Counted from the stretch's first letter, positions 24,083 to 32,852 are shown. The stretch is 64,000 nucleotides of DNA from Allobogoriella alba (GCF_042665525.1 NZ_JBHTCQ010000001.1:620001-684000); one strand, 5' to 3'. Program-made: numbers and translations. The notes: generated by a model from the letters alone, not told the origin.

Positions 24083-25845
24083 GGCCGCTGCCTCGACCGA
24101 TCGGGCGCGGCCGCCGGCTGCTCCTGCTCGGTCTCGTCGCCATCGGCGTCGGCCAGGCCGCCGGCGCCGTGGCCCTGGCGAGGATCGTGCAGTGGGTCTT
24201 CGACCGGCTCGTGACGGAGTGGGCCGCCGGTACGGTCTCCTCCCTGACCCCGGGGGAGCTCACCCTGCTGGTGGCCGGCCCGCTCGCCGCGGTGCTGACC
24301 ACCGCCGCATGCCGCGCCGCCGAACGCGTCACCGCGGAGCGGCTCGGCCAGCGGTACGTGACGGAGGTCCGGGACCTGCTCTTCGACCACCTCACCACGG
24401 TCCCCGCACGCTCGATCCGCGGACGACGATCCGGGTCGCTGCTCATGCGGTTCGTCGGCGACCTGAACGCGCTGCGGTCCTGGGTCAGCCTCGGGCTCGC
24501 CCGGATGATCGTCGCCGGCGTCGCCGTGAGCCTCGTGGTCGTCATGCTCGCCCTGATCGCGCCCGGCCTGACCATCGCGGTGGCCGTGGTCCTGGCGCTC
24601 GGGGCGGCCGTCACGGTCCTGACCAGCCACCGGCTCGTGGTCACCTCGCGCCGGGCACGCAAGCGGCGGGCACGGCTGGCCGGTGAGGTGTCCGAACGCC
24701 TGACGCACGTCGGCGTCCTGCAGACCGGGGGACAGGGCCAGCGGGAACGACGTCGGGTCGGCCGCAAGAGCCGACGCGTCGCCGAGGCGATGGTGGCGCG
24801 GGCACGCGCCGCCGGCGCGGCACGGGCCGTCGCGGAGGCGACGGCGGGCCTGGCGACCGTCGCCGTCGTCTTCGTCGGTGCGCTCGAGGTCCACCGGGGC
24901 AGCACCAGCCCGGGTGCCGTCGTCGGCGCGCTCGCCGTCGTCGGGCTGCTCGCGGCCTACCTGCGTGACCTGGGGCGCGTGGCGGAGTACGCCAGCGGCG
25001 CCCGGGTCGCGCGCGAGGCGGCCCGCCGATTCCTCGCCCTCGAGCCGCTCGCCGACGACCCGACCCAGCCGGACGTCCCGCCGGGCGGGGGCCATCTCGA
25101 GCTCCGCGACGTGCACCTCGAGCCCGGCGTGAAGGGCGTCTCCGTCGAGGCCAGGCCCGGGCAGGTCGTCGCGATCGTCGGGCCCAACGGCGCCGGCAAG
25201 TCCAGCCTCGTCGCGCTCGCGGCACGACTCGTGGACCCCGATCGCGGCGCGGTCAGCCTCGACGGAGCGGGGCTCCGGGAGGTCAACCTGGAGTCCCTGC
25301 GGCGGGAGGTGGGCGTCATGAGCCCTGACCTGCCGCTCATCGGCGGGACCGTCCGGCGGAACGTCACCTACCGGCACCCGAAGGCGACCCTGCCGATGGT
25401 CGTCGCCGTCTTCGAGGCCTGCGGGCTCGCACCGGTGATCGAGTCCCTGCCCCGGCGCTGGGAGAGCGACGTCGGCGAGAGCGGCCGGCTGCTGTCCTCC
25501 GGTCAGCGTGCCCGGGTCGAGCTCGCCCGTGCGATGCTCGGCGACCCACGCCTCCTCGTGCTCGACGAGGCGGACGCGCACCTGGACCACCAGACCCGGG
25601 ACATCCTCACCGCCGCCGTCCTCGCGCGCCGGGGCACCACCCTCGTCATCACCCACCGACGTGACCTCGTGCGGATCGCGGACGTCGTGTGGCACCTGGA
25701 GGACGGACGGCTCCTGGAGGAGGGGCCGCCGGAACGACTGCTCGGCGGTGACGGGCCGACCGCGCGGCTCTTCCGCGAGGCGGCCCCCGGCGACGTCGTC
25801 GGGAGCGGCCGGTCCGAGGGACTGCCGGGTGGGGGCGCGCGATGA
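24079..25845 (+). CDS. ABC exporter half-transporter (fused membrane and ATPase domains)
   Basis: 588 residues from GTG 24079. Membrane segments at about 11-38, 55-75, 142-190 and 255-300 are followed by an ATPase domain: Walker A AIVGPNGAGKSSLVALAARL near 368, signature LLSSGQRARVELARAML near 473 (SSGQ rather than SGGQ), Walker B RLLVLDEADAHLDHQ and the switch His in TLVITHRRDL. Type IV exporter fold, presumably a homodimer since no second half is adjacent. The intracellular loop between residues 195 and 240 is unusually Arg-rich. Coupled to the P-loop protein upstream. The cargo is unknown. Confidence 0.9.
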   Translation: MRPLPRPIGRGRRLLLLGLVAIGVGQAAGAVALARIVQWVFDRLVTEWAAGTVSSLTPGELTLLVAGPLAAVLTTAACRAAERVTAERLGQRYVTEVRDLLFDHLTTVPARSIRGRRSGSLLMRFVGDLNALRSWVSLGLARMIVAGVAVSLVVVMLALIAPGLTIAVAVVLALGAAVTVLTSHRLVVTSRRARKRRARLAGEVSERLTHVGVLQTGGQGQRERRRVGRKSRRVAEAMVARARAAGAARAVAEATAGLATVAVVFVGALEVHRGSTSPGAVVGALAVVGLLAAYLRDLGRVAEYASGARVAREAARRFLALEPLADDPTQPDVPPGGGHLELRDVHLEPGVKGVSVEARPGQVVAIVGPNGAGKSSLVALAARLVDPDRGAVSLDGAGLREVNLESLRREVGVMSPDLPLIGGTVRRNVTYRHPKATLPMVVAVFEACGLAPVIESLPRRWESDVGESGRLLSSGQRARVELARAMLGDPRLLVLDEADAHLDHQTRDILTAAVLARRGTTLVITHRRDLVRIADVVWHLEDGRLLEEGPPERLLGGDGPTARLFREAAPGDVVGSGRSEGLPGGGAR

Positions 25846-25927
25846 GAGCCGCCGCCCGCTGCCGGCTCCGCGTTCACACGGCAATGTTGCCGGCCGTTCC
25901 GGCGGCCACGACCATCGGAGGAACACC

Positions 25928-26491
25928 ATGACCGACGCCAGACCCGTCGCGCTGCTGCTGGGGGCGGCGTTGGTGGCCGCCGTCGCGAGCCCCGTCCGCC
26001 AGAACTGGTCCGCCGAGAAGGTGGACGACTTCCCGCTCTCGTACTACCCGATGTTCAGCGCACGCCGGCGCCGGCACGGCCGGGTGGTCCACGTGGTCGC
26101 CGACCACGCGGACGGCACCACGCGGGACGTGCCCTACCGGCGCCTCGGCGACGGCGGCTTCAACCAGGTGCGGCGCCAGGTCGCCAAGCGTGCCTCGTCC
26201 GCCGCGGGTGCCGACGACCTGGCCCGGGAGGTGCTGGCGCGCTTGTCCGGCGACCTCGAGCCGCCGGTGCGCGTCCGGGTCCTGCGGTCGACCTACGTCT
26301 ACGACGACTTCTTCGCCGGGCATCGTGCCCCGCTGCGCTCGGTGCAGCTGGGTGCGGCGGAGCCCGTTCCCGCCGCGACCCCGCCGCCGGCGCACGTCGT
26401 GCCCGCCGCACCTGCCGCGTCGGCCGCTCCCGCCGGGCCGGCCGCACCGGTCGTGCCGGGCGGGGACCACGACGAGCGGAAGGCGGGCTGA
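25928..26491 (+). CDS. Membrane-anchored protein with YPMF motif, partner of the HTTM-like protein
   Basis: 187 residues. One N-terminal hydrophobic helix (ARPVALLLGAALVAAVAS) is followed by WSAEKVDDFPLSYYPMFSAR, a globular region with GGFNQVRRQVAKRA and VRVLRSTYVYDDFF, and an Ala/Pro-rich tail. Small proteins with a (D)FPLSxYPMFS motif often sit next to HTTM/DoxX-type membrane proteins, and here the HTTM-like gene starts within the stop codon. AGGAA precedes ATG 25928. The tail is part of a 105-bp tandem duplication that runs into the next gene. Function unknown. Confidence 0.7.
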   Translation: MTDARPVALLLGAALVAAVASPVRQNWSAEKVDDFPLSYYPMFSARRRRHGRVVHVVADHADGTTRDVPYRRLGDGGFNQVRRQVAKRASSAAGADDLAREVLARLSGDLEPPVRVRVLRSTYVYDDFFAGHRAPLRSVQLGAAEPVPAATPPPAHVVPAAPAASAAPAGPAAPVVPGGDHDERKAG

Positions 26492-26654
26492 TGCGCGCCG
26501 CGCGGACGTTCGCCCGGTGCCTGGCGGACCTCAGCGCCCGGGCCGGCCGCACCGGTCGTGCCGGGCGGGGACCACGACGAGCGGAAGGCGGGCTGATGCG
26601 CGCCGCGCGGACGTTCGCCCGGTGCCTGGCGGACCTCAGCGCCCGGGCCGGCCG
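26433..26654. repeat. 105-bp tandem duplication across a stop/start junction
   Basis: The sequence from 26433 repeats with a period of 105 bp: copy 1 26433-26537, copy 2 26538-26642, then 12 matching bases to 26654. The copies look identical by eye. The unit contains the end of the YPMF-protein gene, the TGATG stop/start overlap and the first codons of the HTTM-like gene, so a second in-frame ATG lies at 26596. 105 is divisible by three, so the downstream frame is intact. Confidence 0.95.
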
Positions 26655-27552
26655 GCGGCTCTTCGAGGCCGTCCCGCCGGAGCGGCTCGCCGGGTCCCGC
26701 ATCGTGCTCGGCGCGTACACCCTCGCCTACCTCGTCCCGCGCCGCCGGATGTTCGCCCGGGTGCATCGCACCGACCCGGTCCTCTTCGCGCCGGTGGGTC
26801 CCGTTCGCGTGCTGCGCCGCCCACTGCCCGCACCGGTCGCCGACGCCCTCGTCGTCGCCGAGCTCGCGGCGGGCACCGCCTTCACCCTCGGCCTCTGGCA
26901 CCGCGTGACCGGTCCTGTCCACGCGTGCCTGTTGCTGTGGACCGTCAGCTACCGCAACTCGTGGTCGATGATCTTCCACAGCGACAACACCGCCGTGCTG
27001 CACACGCTGGTGGCCGGGTTCAGCCCGGCGGCGGACGCCTGGAGCGTCGACGCCCTCGTACGGGTCCGCCGCGGCCGCCCGGTGCCGATACCGGACTGGC
27101 GGTACGGCTACCCGGCGCACGTGGCGTCCGCGGTGACGACGGTCGCCTACTGGCTCGCCGGCATGGCCAAGATCCAGGGCCCGCTCGGCTGGCGCTGGGG
27201 CACCGGGGACGCCCTGCGCAGCCAGGTTGCCGCCGACGGCCTGCGCAAGGAGGTCCTCGGGTCCTCGGCGGCGCCGCTCGGGAAGGCGCTGTACCCCTAC
27301 CGGGCGCCCTGGACGCTGGCCGCGGCCCCGTCGCTGGCGCTCGAGCTCGCCGCACCGGCCGCCCTGCTCCACCCGCGCATCGCCCAGGTGTGGGTGGCCT
27401 CCGTCTTCGGGATGCACTGGGGGATCAAGGCGCTGATGGACATCACCTTCCGCTACCAGCTCTCCGGGGCCGCGTACGCCTCGTTCGTCCCGTGGGACCG
27501 GCTGGCCGGGACGGCGCGGCGCCTCGCCGGCCGCCGCAGCCGGCGCCGCTAG
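26491..27552 (+). CDS. HTTM-like multi-pass membrane protein (vitamin K gamma-carboxylase-like fold)
   Basis: 353 residues. After a duplicated N-terminus (MRAARTFARCLADLSARAGR appears twice, 35 residues apart) come VLGAYTLAYLVPRRRMFARV, VVAELAAGTAFTLGLWHRVT, LLLWTVSYRNSWSMIFHSDN, AYWLAGMAKIQGPLGWRWGT and ALELAAPAALL helices, the arrangement of HTTM/VKGC-related membrane proteins. SWSMIFHSDN and the GMAKIQGPLGWRWGTGDALR segment are typical of the family. Start could be ATG 26491 (TGATG overlap) or the duplicated ATG 26596, which restores the ancestral-looking protein. Convergent with the molybdenum hydroxylase gene, overlapping by 4 bp. Confidence 0.75.
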   Translation: MRAARTFARCLADLSARAGRTGRAGRGPRRAEGGLMRAARTFARCLADLSARAGRRLFEAVPPERLAGSRIVLGAYTLAYLVPRRRMFARVHRTDPVLFAPVGPVRVLRRPLPAPVADALVVAELAAGTAFTLGLWHRVTGPVHACLLLWTVSYRNSWSMIFHSDNTAVLHTLVAGFSPAADAWSVDALVRVRRGRPVPIPDWRYGYPAHVASAVTTVAYWLAGMAKIQGPLGWRWGTGDALRSQVAADGLRKEVLGSSAAPLGKALYPYRAPWTLAAAPSLALELAAPAALLHPRIAQVWVASVFGMHWGIKALMDITFRYQLSGAAYASFVPWDRLAGTARRLAGRRSRRR

Positions 27553-29900
27553 AGGTCGCCGCCGGTCGGCTCGGGGCCCTCGCCGTCGCGCGGCAACGTG
27601 GCGAACACCTCCGGCGGCTCGCGCCACGGGTCCTGCGGCCGTCCGGCCCGGGCCGCCTGGATCGCGGTCCAGACCCGCTGCGGCGTGCACGGCAGGTCGA
27701 CGTGCCGCACGCCCAGGTGGGAGAGCGCGTCGACCACGGCGTTCTGCACCGCCGGGGTGGAGCCGATCGTCGCGGACTCGCCGATGCCCTTCGCGCCGAG
27801 CGGGTTCAACGGCGTGGGGGTCTCGGTGTTGCTCGTCTCGAGCATGATCGTGTCGGCCGCGGTCGGGATCGCGTAGTCGGCGAACGTCGAGGTGATCGGC
27901 GTGCCCACCTCGTCGTACACGAAGTGCTCCCACAGCGCCTGGGAGATGCCCTGGACCGCGCCGCCGTGCTGCTGCCCGGTCACGATGAGCGGGTTGAGGA
28001 CGCGGCCGCAGTCGTCGACCGCGATGTGCCGGACCGGCACGACATGCCCGGTCTCGGTGTCGACCTCGACGATCGAGACGTGCGCGCCGAACGGGAAGGT
28101 GGCGCCCGGCAGCGTGAAGTCGGTGTCCGAGCCGAGCTCGACCCCGTCCTCCGCGGCCCGGGCGGCCAGGTCGGTCCAGGTGACCTGCCGGTCCGGGACG
28201 CCGCGGACCCCCAGGCCGTCCTCGACGATCTCGATGTCCTCCGGGCTGGCCTCGAACAGGTTCGCCGCCAGCTCACGAGCCTTGTCGTACACCTCGTCGG
28301 CGGCCTTGCCGACGGCGGAGCCGCCCAGCTGCAGCGACCGCGATCCGCCCGTGCCGCCGCCACTACGCACCAGCGCCGTGTCCGACTGGACGTAGCGGAT
28401 CTTCTCCAGCGGGATGCCGAGCCGCTCGGAGACGATCATCGAGAAGCTCGTCGCGTGCCCCTGGCCGTGCGCCGACGTCCCGGACATCACCGTGGCGCTG
28501 CCGTCGTCGTGGATGCGGACCGAGCCGAACTCCGAGCCGCCGAAGCCGGTGATCTCCACGTACGTGGCGATCCCGATGCCGAGCAGGCGGCTCTCGCCGG
28601 CCTCCAGCCGGCGGCGCTGCTCGGCGCGGGCGCCCTCGACGTCGGCGACGCGCAGTGCCTCCCGCAGCGGCAGGTCGAAGTCCGCGACGTCGTACGTGGC
28701 CCCGGTGCGCGTCTCGTACGGGAACTTCTCGGGCGCGATGAAGTTGCGGCGCCGGATCTCCTCGGGTGCCAGGCCGAGCTCGTCCGCGGCGATGTCCATC
28801 ATCCGCTCGAGCATCGCCGTCGCCTCGGGCCGGCCGGCCCCGCGGAAGGCGCCGACCGGAGCGGTGTTGGTGAGCACGGCGAGACCGTCGACGGCCACCG
28901 TGGGGATCTCGTACGGCCCCTGCGCCATGAGCCGGGTCGGTCCCGTCGGGAAGCCGCCGGCGAAGCCCGCGTACGCGCCGCAGTCGCCGAGGATCCGGGC
29001 CCGCAGGCCGACGATCGTGCCGTCCTCGCGCAGGCCGAGCTCGGCGTACTGCACCTGCCCGCGCCCGTGCATGGAGAGCATCGCCTCACTGCGGGTCTCC
29101 GCCCACTTCACGGGCCGGCCGAGGCGCAGCGCGGCCGACGTGACGGCGGCGTGCTCGGCGCCGATGCCGGCCTTCCCGCCGAACGCGCCGCCGACGTGCG
29201 GGGCGATGACGCGCACCTTCTCCGGGTCGAGACCGGTGTGCTGGGCGACCAGGTCGCGGGCCATGTGCGGCTGCTGGGTCGAGACCCACACGGTCAGGCC
29301 GCCGTCGTCGGTGGGCTGGACGAGGATCGCGTGGCCTTCGATCGGGGAGGTCGCGACCCGCTGGTTCTCCAGGCGCGCGCGGACCACGTGGGCGGCCCCG
29401 GCCAGCGGGTCCACGCCGTCCTCGAACCGGCTGGCCGCGACATTGCGCGCGATGTCCTCGAACTGCAGCGGCGCCCCGTCCGCCACCGCGGACTCGACGT
29501 CGGCGACGACGTCGAGGTCCTCGTAGTCGACGTCGACCAGCTCGACGGCGTCCACCGCCTGGGTGCGGGTCTCGGCGACGACGAGCGCCACCGGGTCCCC
29601 CACGAAGCGGACCTTGTCGGTGGCGAGGACGGACCGCGCGCAGGCGGGGTTCGCGATGGCGAAGGCGGGCACCGGGTCGGTCCCGAGCTCCTCGGCCGTG
29701 AAGACGGCGAGCACCCCGGGGGCGTCGGCGGCCTCGCTGGTGTCGATGCCCGTGATGCGAGCGTGCGCGAACGGGCTGCGCACGAAGACCGCGTGCACCA
29801 GCCCGTCCACGCGCTGGTTGTCGACGTACGTGGAGCGGCCGACGAGCAGGTCCGGGTCCTCGACCCGGCGGACTGAGGTTCCAAGAATCGATCCCGGCAT
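27549..29900 (-). CDS. Molybdenum hydroxylase large subunit (xanthine dehydrogenase / CoxL form II-like), orphan
   Basis: 783 residues. It opens GTSVRRVEDPDLLVGRSTYV. It carries the Mo-cofactor motifs PHVGGAFGGKAGIGAEHAAV, GAFRGAGRPEATAMLERMMD, VMSGTSAHGQGHATSFSMIV and PLNPLGAKGIGESATIGSTP, the last with the catalytic Glu. The active-site loop GAFRGAGRPEA resembles AYRGAGR of form II CoxL proteins rather than AYxCSFR of true CO dehydrogenase, so oxidation of an organic substrate or purine is more likely than CO. The FAD (CoxM) and [2Fe-2S] (CoxS) subunits normally adjacent are absent. No Shine-Dalgarno is visible before ATG 29900. Confidence 0.93.
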   Translation of the reverse strand: MPGSILGTSVRRVEDPDLLVGRSTYVDNQRVDGLVHAVFVRSPFAHARITGIDTSEAADAPGVLAVFTAEELGTDPVPAFAIANPACARSVLATDKVRFVGDPVALVVAETRTQAVDAVELVDVDYEDLDVVADVESAVADGAPLQFEDIARNVAASRFEDGVDPLAGAAHVVRARLENQRVATSPIEGHAILVQPTDDGGLTVWVSTQQPHMARDLVAQHTGLDPEKVRVIAPHVGGAFGGKAGIGAEHAAVTSAALRLGRPVKWAETRSEAMLSMHGRGQVQYAELGLREDGTIVGLRARILGDCGAYAGFAGGFPTGPTRLMAQGPYEIPTVAVDGLAVLTNTAPVGAFRGAGRPEATAMLERMMDIAADELGLAPEEIRRRNFIAPEKFPYETRTGATYDVADFDLPLREALRVADVEGARAEQRRRLEAGESRLLGIGIATYVEITGFGGSEFGSVRIHDDGSATVMSGTSAHGQGHATSFSMIVSERLGIPLEKIRYVQSDTALVRSGGGTGGSRSLQLGGSAVGKAADEVYDKARELAANLFEASPEDIEIVEDGLGVRGVPDRQVTWTDLAARAAEDGVELGSDTDFTLPGATFPFGAHVSIVEVDTETGHVVPVRHIAVDDCGRVLNPLIVTGQQHGGAVQGISQALWEHFVYDEVGTPITSTFADYAIPTAADTIMLETSNTETPTPLNPLGAKGIGESATIGSTPAVQNAVVDALSHLGVRHVDLPCTPQRVWTAIQAARAGRPQDPWREPPEVFATLPRDGEGPEPTGGDL

Positions 29901-30136
29901 GGCCGCAGCCTAAGGGCAGGGACCGGCCCCGCGCCCGAGGTCATGCCGCGTCGTGGAAGCCAGGCCGGCGCGGTGCCGGGGACGTCGGGTGTCGGCGCCG
30001 TCATGGCGAGTGATCCGGCCATGTCGGACTCCGCCGGGGGAACGGGTAGGAGAAGTGCCCGCGCGGCGGGCCGATTCGTGTGCGCGCGGCTCACGTGTTC
30101 CCCTGGGACGGGTCTGCTGACCCGACGGGAGGTTCC

Positions 30137-31588
30137 ATGAGCAGCGAGCAGGAGGACCGGAGACCGGACGTCGCGCCGCAGGTGGTGGGCATCAGCCTGG
30201 CCGCGGCGCTCGGTGGCTTCCTCTTCGGCTTCGACACCTCGGTCATCAACGGCGCGATCGATGCGATGAGCGCCGACTTCGGCATCAGCGGCTTCCTGCA
30301 GGGCTTCGCGGTCTCCTCGGCACTGCTCGGCTGCGTCGTGGGCGCCTGGTTCTCCGGGACGCTCGCCGCACGCTGGGGGCGCGTGCGCGTCATGCTCCTC
30401 GCCGCCATCCTGTTCTTCGTCTCGGCGGTCGGCTCCGGGTTCGCCGTGGGGACCGCGGACCTTATCGCCTGGCGCGTGCTGGGCGGCCTCGCGGTCGGGG
30501 CCGCGTCGGTCATCGCGCCCGCCTACATCGCGGAGGTGGCGCCGACGAGCGTGCGCGGGCGGCTCGCCTCGCTCCAGCAGCTGGCGATCGTGCTGGGCAT
30601 CTTCGCGGCGCTGCTCTCGGACGCCGCCCTCGCGGGCGCGGCAGGCGGGGCGGCCGAGACCTTGTGGGCGGGCCGCGAGGCCTGGCGGTGGATGTTCTGG
30701 GCGGAGGCCCTGCCGGCAGTCGGCTACGGGCTGTTCGCCCTGACGATCCCCGAGTCGCCACGGTTCCTCGTGGACAAGGGCCGCATCAAGGAGGCGACCC
30801 GGGTCCTGCGGGACTACACCCGGGTGCGGGACACGGCGCGCAAGGTCGAGGAGATCCGCCGGTCCCTGGCACGGGAGTCGGCCGAGAGCCTGAGGGACCT
30901 CCTCGGCCGCACGTTCGGGCTCAAGCCGATCGTCTGGGTCGGTATCGCGCTCGCCGTCTTCCAGCAGTTCGGCGGCATCAACGTGATCTTCTACTACTCG
31001 ACCACGCTGTGGCGGTCGGTCGGATTCGCCGAGGAGGAGGCGCTCACCACGTCGGTCATCACCTCGGTGATCAACGTGGCGGTCACCGTCCTGTCCATCC
31101 TGCTCGTCGACAAGATCGGTCGCCGGCCCCTGCTGCTGGTCGGCTCCGGAGGCATGGCCGTCACCCTCGCCACGGTGGCCGTGGCCTTCTCCCAGGCGCA
31201 GGCCGGCGACGGCGGCACGAGCCTGCCGGATCCCTGGGGGCTCATCGCCCTCGTCGGTGCGAACGGCTTCGTGGTGTTCTTCGGCGCCACCTGGGGCCCG
31301 GTGATGTGGGTGATGCTCGGCGAGATGTTCCCGAACCGCATCCGCGCCACGGCCGTGGCGGTCGCGACCGCGTTCAACTGGGTCGCGAACTTCACCGTCT
31401 CGACGACCTTCCCCGTGCTGTCGGAGATCGGGCTGAGCTTCGCCTACGGACTCTACGCAGCCTGCGCGGCCATCTCCTTCTTCCTGGTGCACCGGTTCGT
31501 CAGCGAGACGAAGGGGCGCGAGCTGGAGGACATGACCGACGAGACCGGGCGGCCGTCCCGGCGCCGGGCGGCGAGCGCAACGGGCTGA
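30137..31588 (+). CDS. MFS sugar porter (sugar:H+ symporter)
   Basis: 483 residues, twelve predicted helices. Sugar-porter signatures are GGFLFGFDTSVINGA in helix 1, LIAWRVLGGLAVGAASVIAP and YIAEVAPTSVRGRLASLQQL, PESPRFLVDKGR before the central loop, FQQFGGINVIFYYSTTLW in helix 7, DKIGRRPLLLVGSGGM, and SETKGRELEDM at the C-terminus. The QQFGG-IN motif is tied to hexose or pentose binding. GGGAGG precedes ATG 30137. It stands alone, close to the hemicellulose locus, and could take up xylose or another monosaccharide (inference). Confidence 0.93.
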   Translation: MSSEQEDRRPDVAPQVVGISLAAALGGFLFGFDTSVINGAIDAMSADFGISGFLQGFAVSSALLGCVVGAWFSGTLAARWGRVRVMLLAAILFFVSAVGSGFAVGTADLIAWRVLGGLAVGAASVIAPAYIAEVAPTSVRGRLASLQQLAIVLGIFAALLSDAALAGAAGGAAETLWAGREAWRWMFWAEALPAVGYGLFALTIPESPRFLVDKGRIKEATRVLRDYTRVRDTARKVEEIRRSLARESAESLRDLLGRTFGLKPIVWVGIALAVFQQFGGINVIFYYSTTLWRSVGFAEEEALTTSVITSVINVAVTVLSILLVDKIGRRPLLLVGSGGMAVTLATVAVAFSQAQAGDGGTSLPDPWGLIALVGANGFVVFFGATWGPVMWVMLGEMFPNRIRATAVAVATAFNWVANFTVSTTFPVLSEIGLSFAYGLYAACAAISFFLVHRFVSETKGRELEDMTDETGRPSRRRAASATG

Positions 31589-31611
31589 CCGGTCATCCTG
31601 CCGACGACCGT

Positions 31612-32262
31612 CTACCTGGGGTGGTGCGGGTTCCTGTTCCACAGCTGATGTGTCAGGCCACTGGCCGTGCTGATGGACTCGACGCTGAATCGTTCTTCGA
31701 GGCCGGCGAGGTCGTCCCAGATCCGAACACCGGCACCGAGCACGATCGGGACGATCGCCAGATGAAGGAAGTCGACGAGGTCGGCCTTCAGGAACTCGCT
31801 CACGGTCGACGGCCCGCCACCGATGCGCACGTCCAGCCCGCCGGCCGCGGTCTGCGCCAGGCGAAGCGCCTCCTCCGGCGAGGCGTCGACGAAATGGAAG
31901 GAGGTGCCGTTGTCGAACTCGATCACGTCGCGCGGGTGATGGGTCAGCACGAAGACGGGGGTGCGGAACGGCGGCGCGTCTCCCCACCACCCGGTCCAGC
32001 CGTCGTCCGGCCACTCACCCGTCTGCGGTCCGAACTTGCGACGGCCCATGATCTCCGCCCCGACGCCCTGGCCCCACATGCTGAACAGGGCGTTGTCCAC
32101 GGTCACCGGCTCCTCGACCCCGTGGATCCCGTGGATGACGCGTCCGTCGAACCTGCCGAAGAGCGCGCCCGCGTCCCCGATCGGCTTCTCGAAGGTCACA
32201 TGGTCGCCGGCGGCGTACCCATCGGAGGAGACGAGAAGACTGTGGACTCGCGTCCGGGACAT
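31612..32262 (-). CDS. RibD C-terminal / dihydrofolate reductase-like protein
   Basis: 216 residues. It has the RibD-C/DHFR-like layout: VHSLLVSSDGYAAG at the start, MGRRKFGPQTGEW, PVFVLTHHPRD, and GLDVRIGGGPSTVSEFLKAD then DFLHLAIVPIVLGAGVRIWD. These stand-alone NADPH-dependent reductases have mostly unknown substrates. ATG 32262 with AGGAG five bases upstream is preferred over GTG 32268. It is divergent from the HxlR regulator across an 89-bp region holding an 18-bp dyad, so it is the probable target of that regulator. Confidence 0.85.
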   Translation of the reverse strand: MSRTRVHSLLVSSDGYAAGDHVTFEKPIGDAGALFGRFDGRVIHGIHGVEEPVTVDNALFSMWGQGVGAEIMGRRKFGPQTGEWPDDGWTGWWGDAPPFRTPVFVLTHHPRDVIEFDNGTSFHFVDASPEEALRLAQTAAGGLDVRIGGGPSTVSEFLKADLVDFLHLAIVPIVLGAGVRIWDDLAGLEERFSVESISTASGLTHQLWNRNPHHPR

Positions 32263-32281
32263 CGGCACTCCTGGGTGTGTA

Positions 32282-32334
32282 GTTGCAAAATAAGATCACC
32301 CGAACCCTAGTGTCGAGTGATCTTGATCTGCAAC
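32282..32334. promoter_or_regulatory. Long operator dyad in the HxlR divergent promoter
   Basis: Left arm GTTGCAAAATAAGATCAC (32282-32299) and right arm GTGATCTTGATCTGCAAC (32317-32334) are inverted repeats matching at 15 of 18 positions, separated by 17 bp. The arms sit between the divergent reductase and HxlR genes, which suits control of both promoters. The AT-rich arms stand out from the surrounding sequence. Confidence 0.75.
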
Positions 32335-32351
32335 CAGTTGGGAGGTCGAAC

Positions 32352-32852
32352 GTGAGAGGGCAGCCGCGGTCGGGGTGCGCCATCAATGCGGCGGTGGAGG
32401 TGCTGGGTGATGCGTGGAGCCTGATCGTCCTCCGTGACATCGTGTTCGGCGGTCGCCGGCACTTCCGCGAGCTCCTGACCCGCAACGACGAGGGCATCGC
32501 ATCGAACATCCTCGCCAGCCGGCTCCGGAAACTCGTCGACGAGGGCTTGCTCTCGCGCGACGACGCGACGCGGGGTCGGCGAGCGACGTACTCGCTGACC
32601 GAGGCAGGGATCCAGACGCTTCCGGTCATGGTCGCGCTCGGGACGTGGGGCATGCGCCACCGCCCGACGTCGCCCGAGCTGACCATCCGGGCCCGCCTCC
32701 TGGCCGAGTCACCCGCTCTTGTCGACGACCTCATCGACGAGCTCCGGGAGATCCACGTCGGAGTCCCGCGCCCTCACCCGGGGCGCCCGCTCGCGTCCGA
32801 GCGCCTCCAGCAGGCGTACGAGGAAACCGTCGGTCGCGAGGGGTCTCCCTGA
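32352..32852 (+). CDS. HxlR family transcriptional regulator
   Basis: 166 residues from GTG 32352, which follows GGGAGG. The frame upstream to 32283 runs through the operator and is not used. HxlR winged-helix signatures are SGCAINAAVEVLGDAWSLIV, RHFRELLTRNDEGIASNILASRL and LLSRDDATRGRRATYSLTEA. The Cys after RSG matches the N-terminal sensing Cys of redox- or aldehyde-responsive members. The C-terminus is longer than in minimal HxlR proteins. Probably autoregulates and controls the divergent reductase. Confidence 0.92.
   Translation: MRGQPRSGCAINAAVEVLGDAWSLIVLRDIVFGGRRHFRELLTRNDEGIASNILASRLRKLVDEGLLSRDDATRGRRATYSLTEAGIQTLPVMVALGTWGMRHRPTSPELTIRARLLAESPALVDDLIDELREIHVGVPRPHPGRPLASERLQQAYEETVGREGSP

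Noticed and set aside
23788..25929. A 713-codon minus-strand frame opposite the ABC exporter and P-loop gene
   Set aside because: Its composition is that of an antisense shadow, while the plus-strand genes carry full Walker motifs and correct overlaps.
27549..29900. True carbon monoxide dehydrogenase large subunit
   Set aside because: The form I loop AYxCSFR is absent, and no coxM or coxS gene adjoins.
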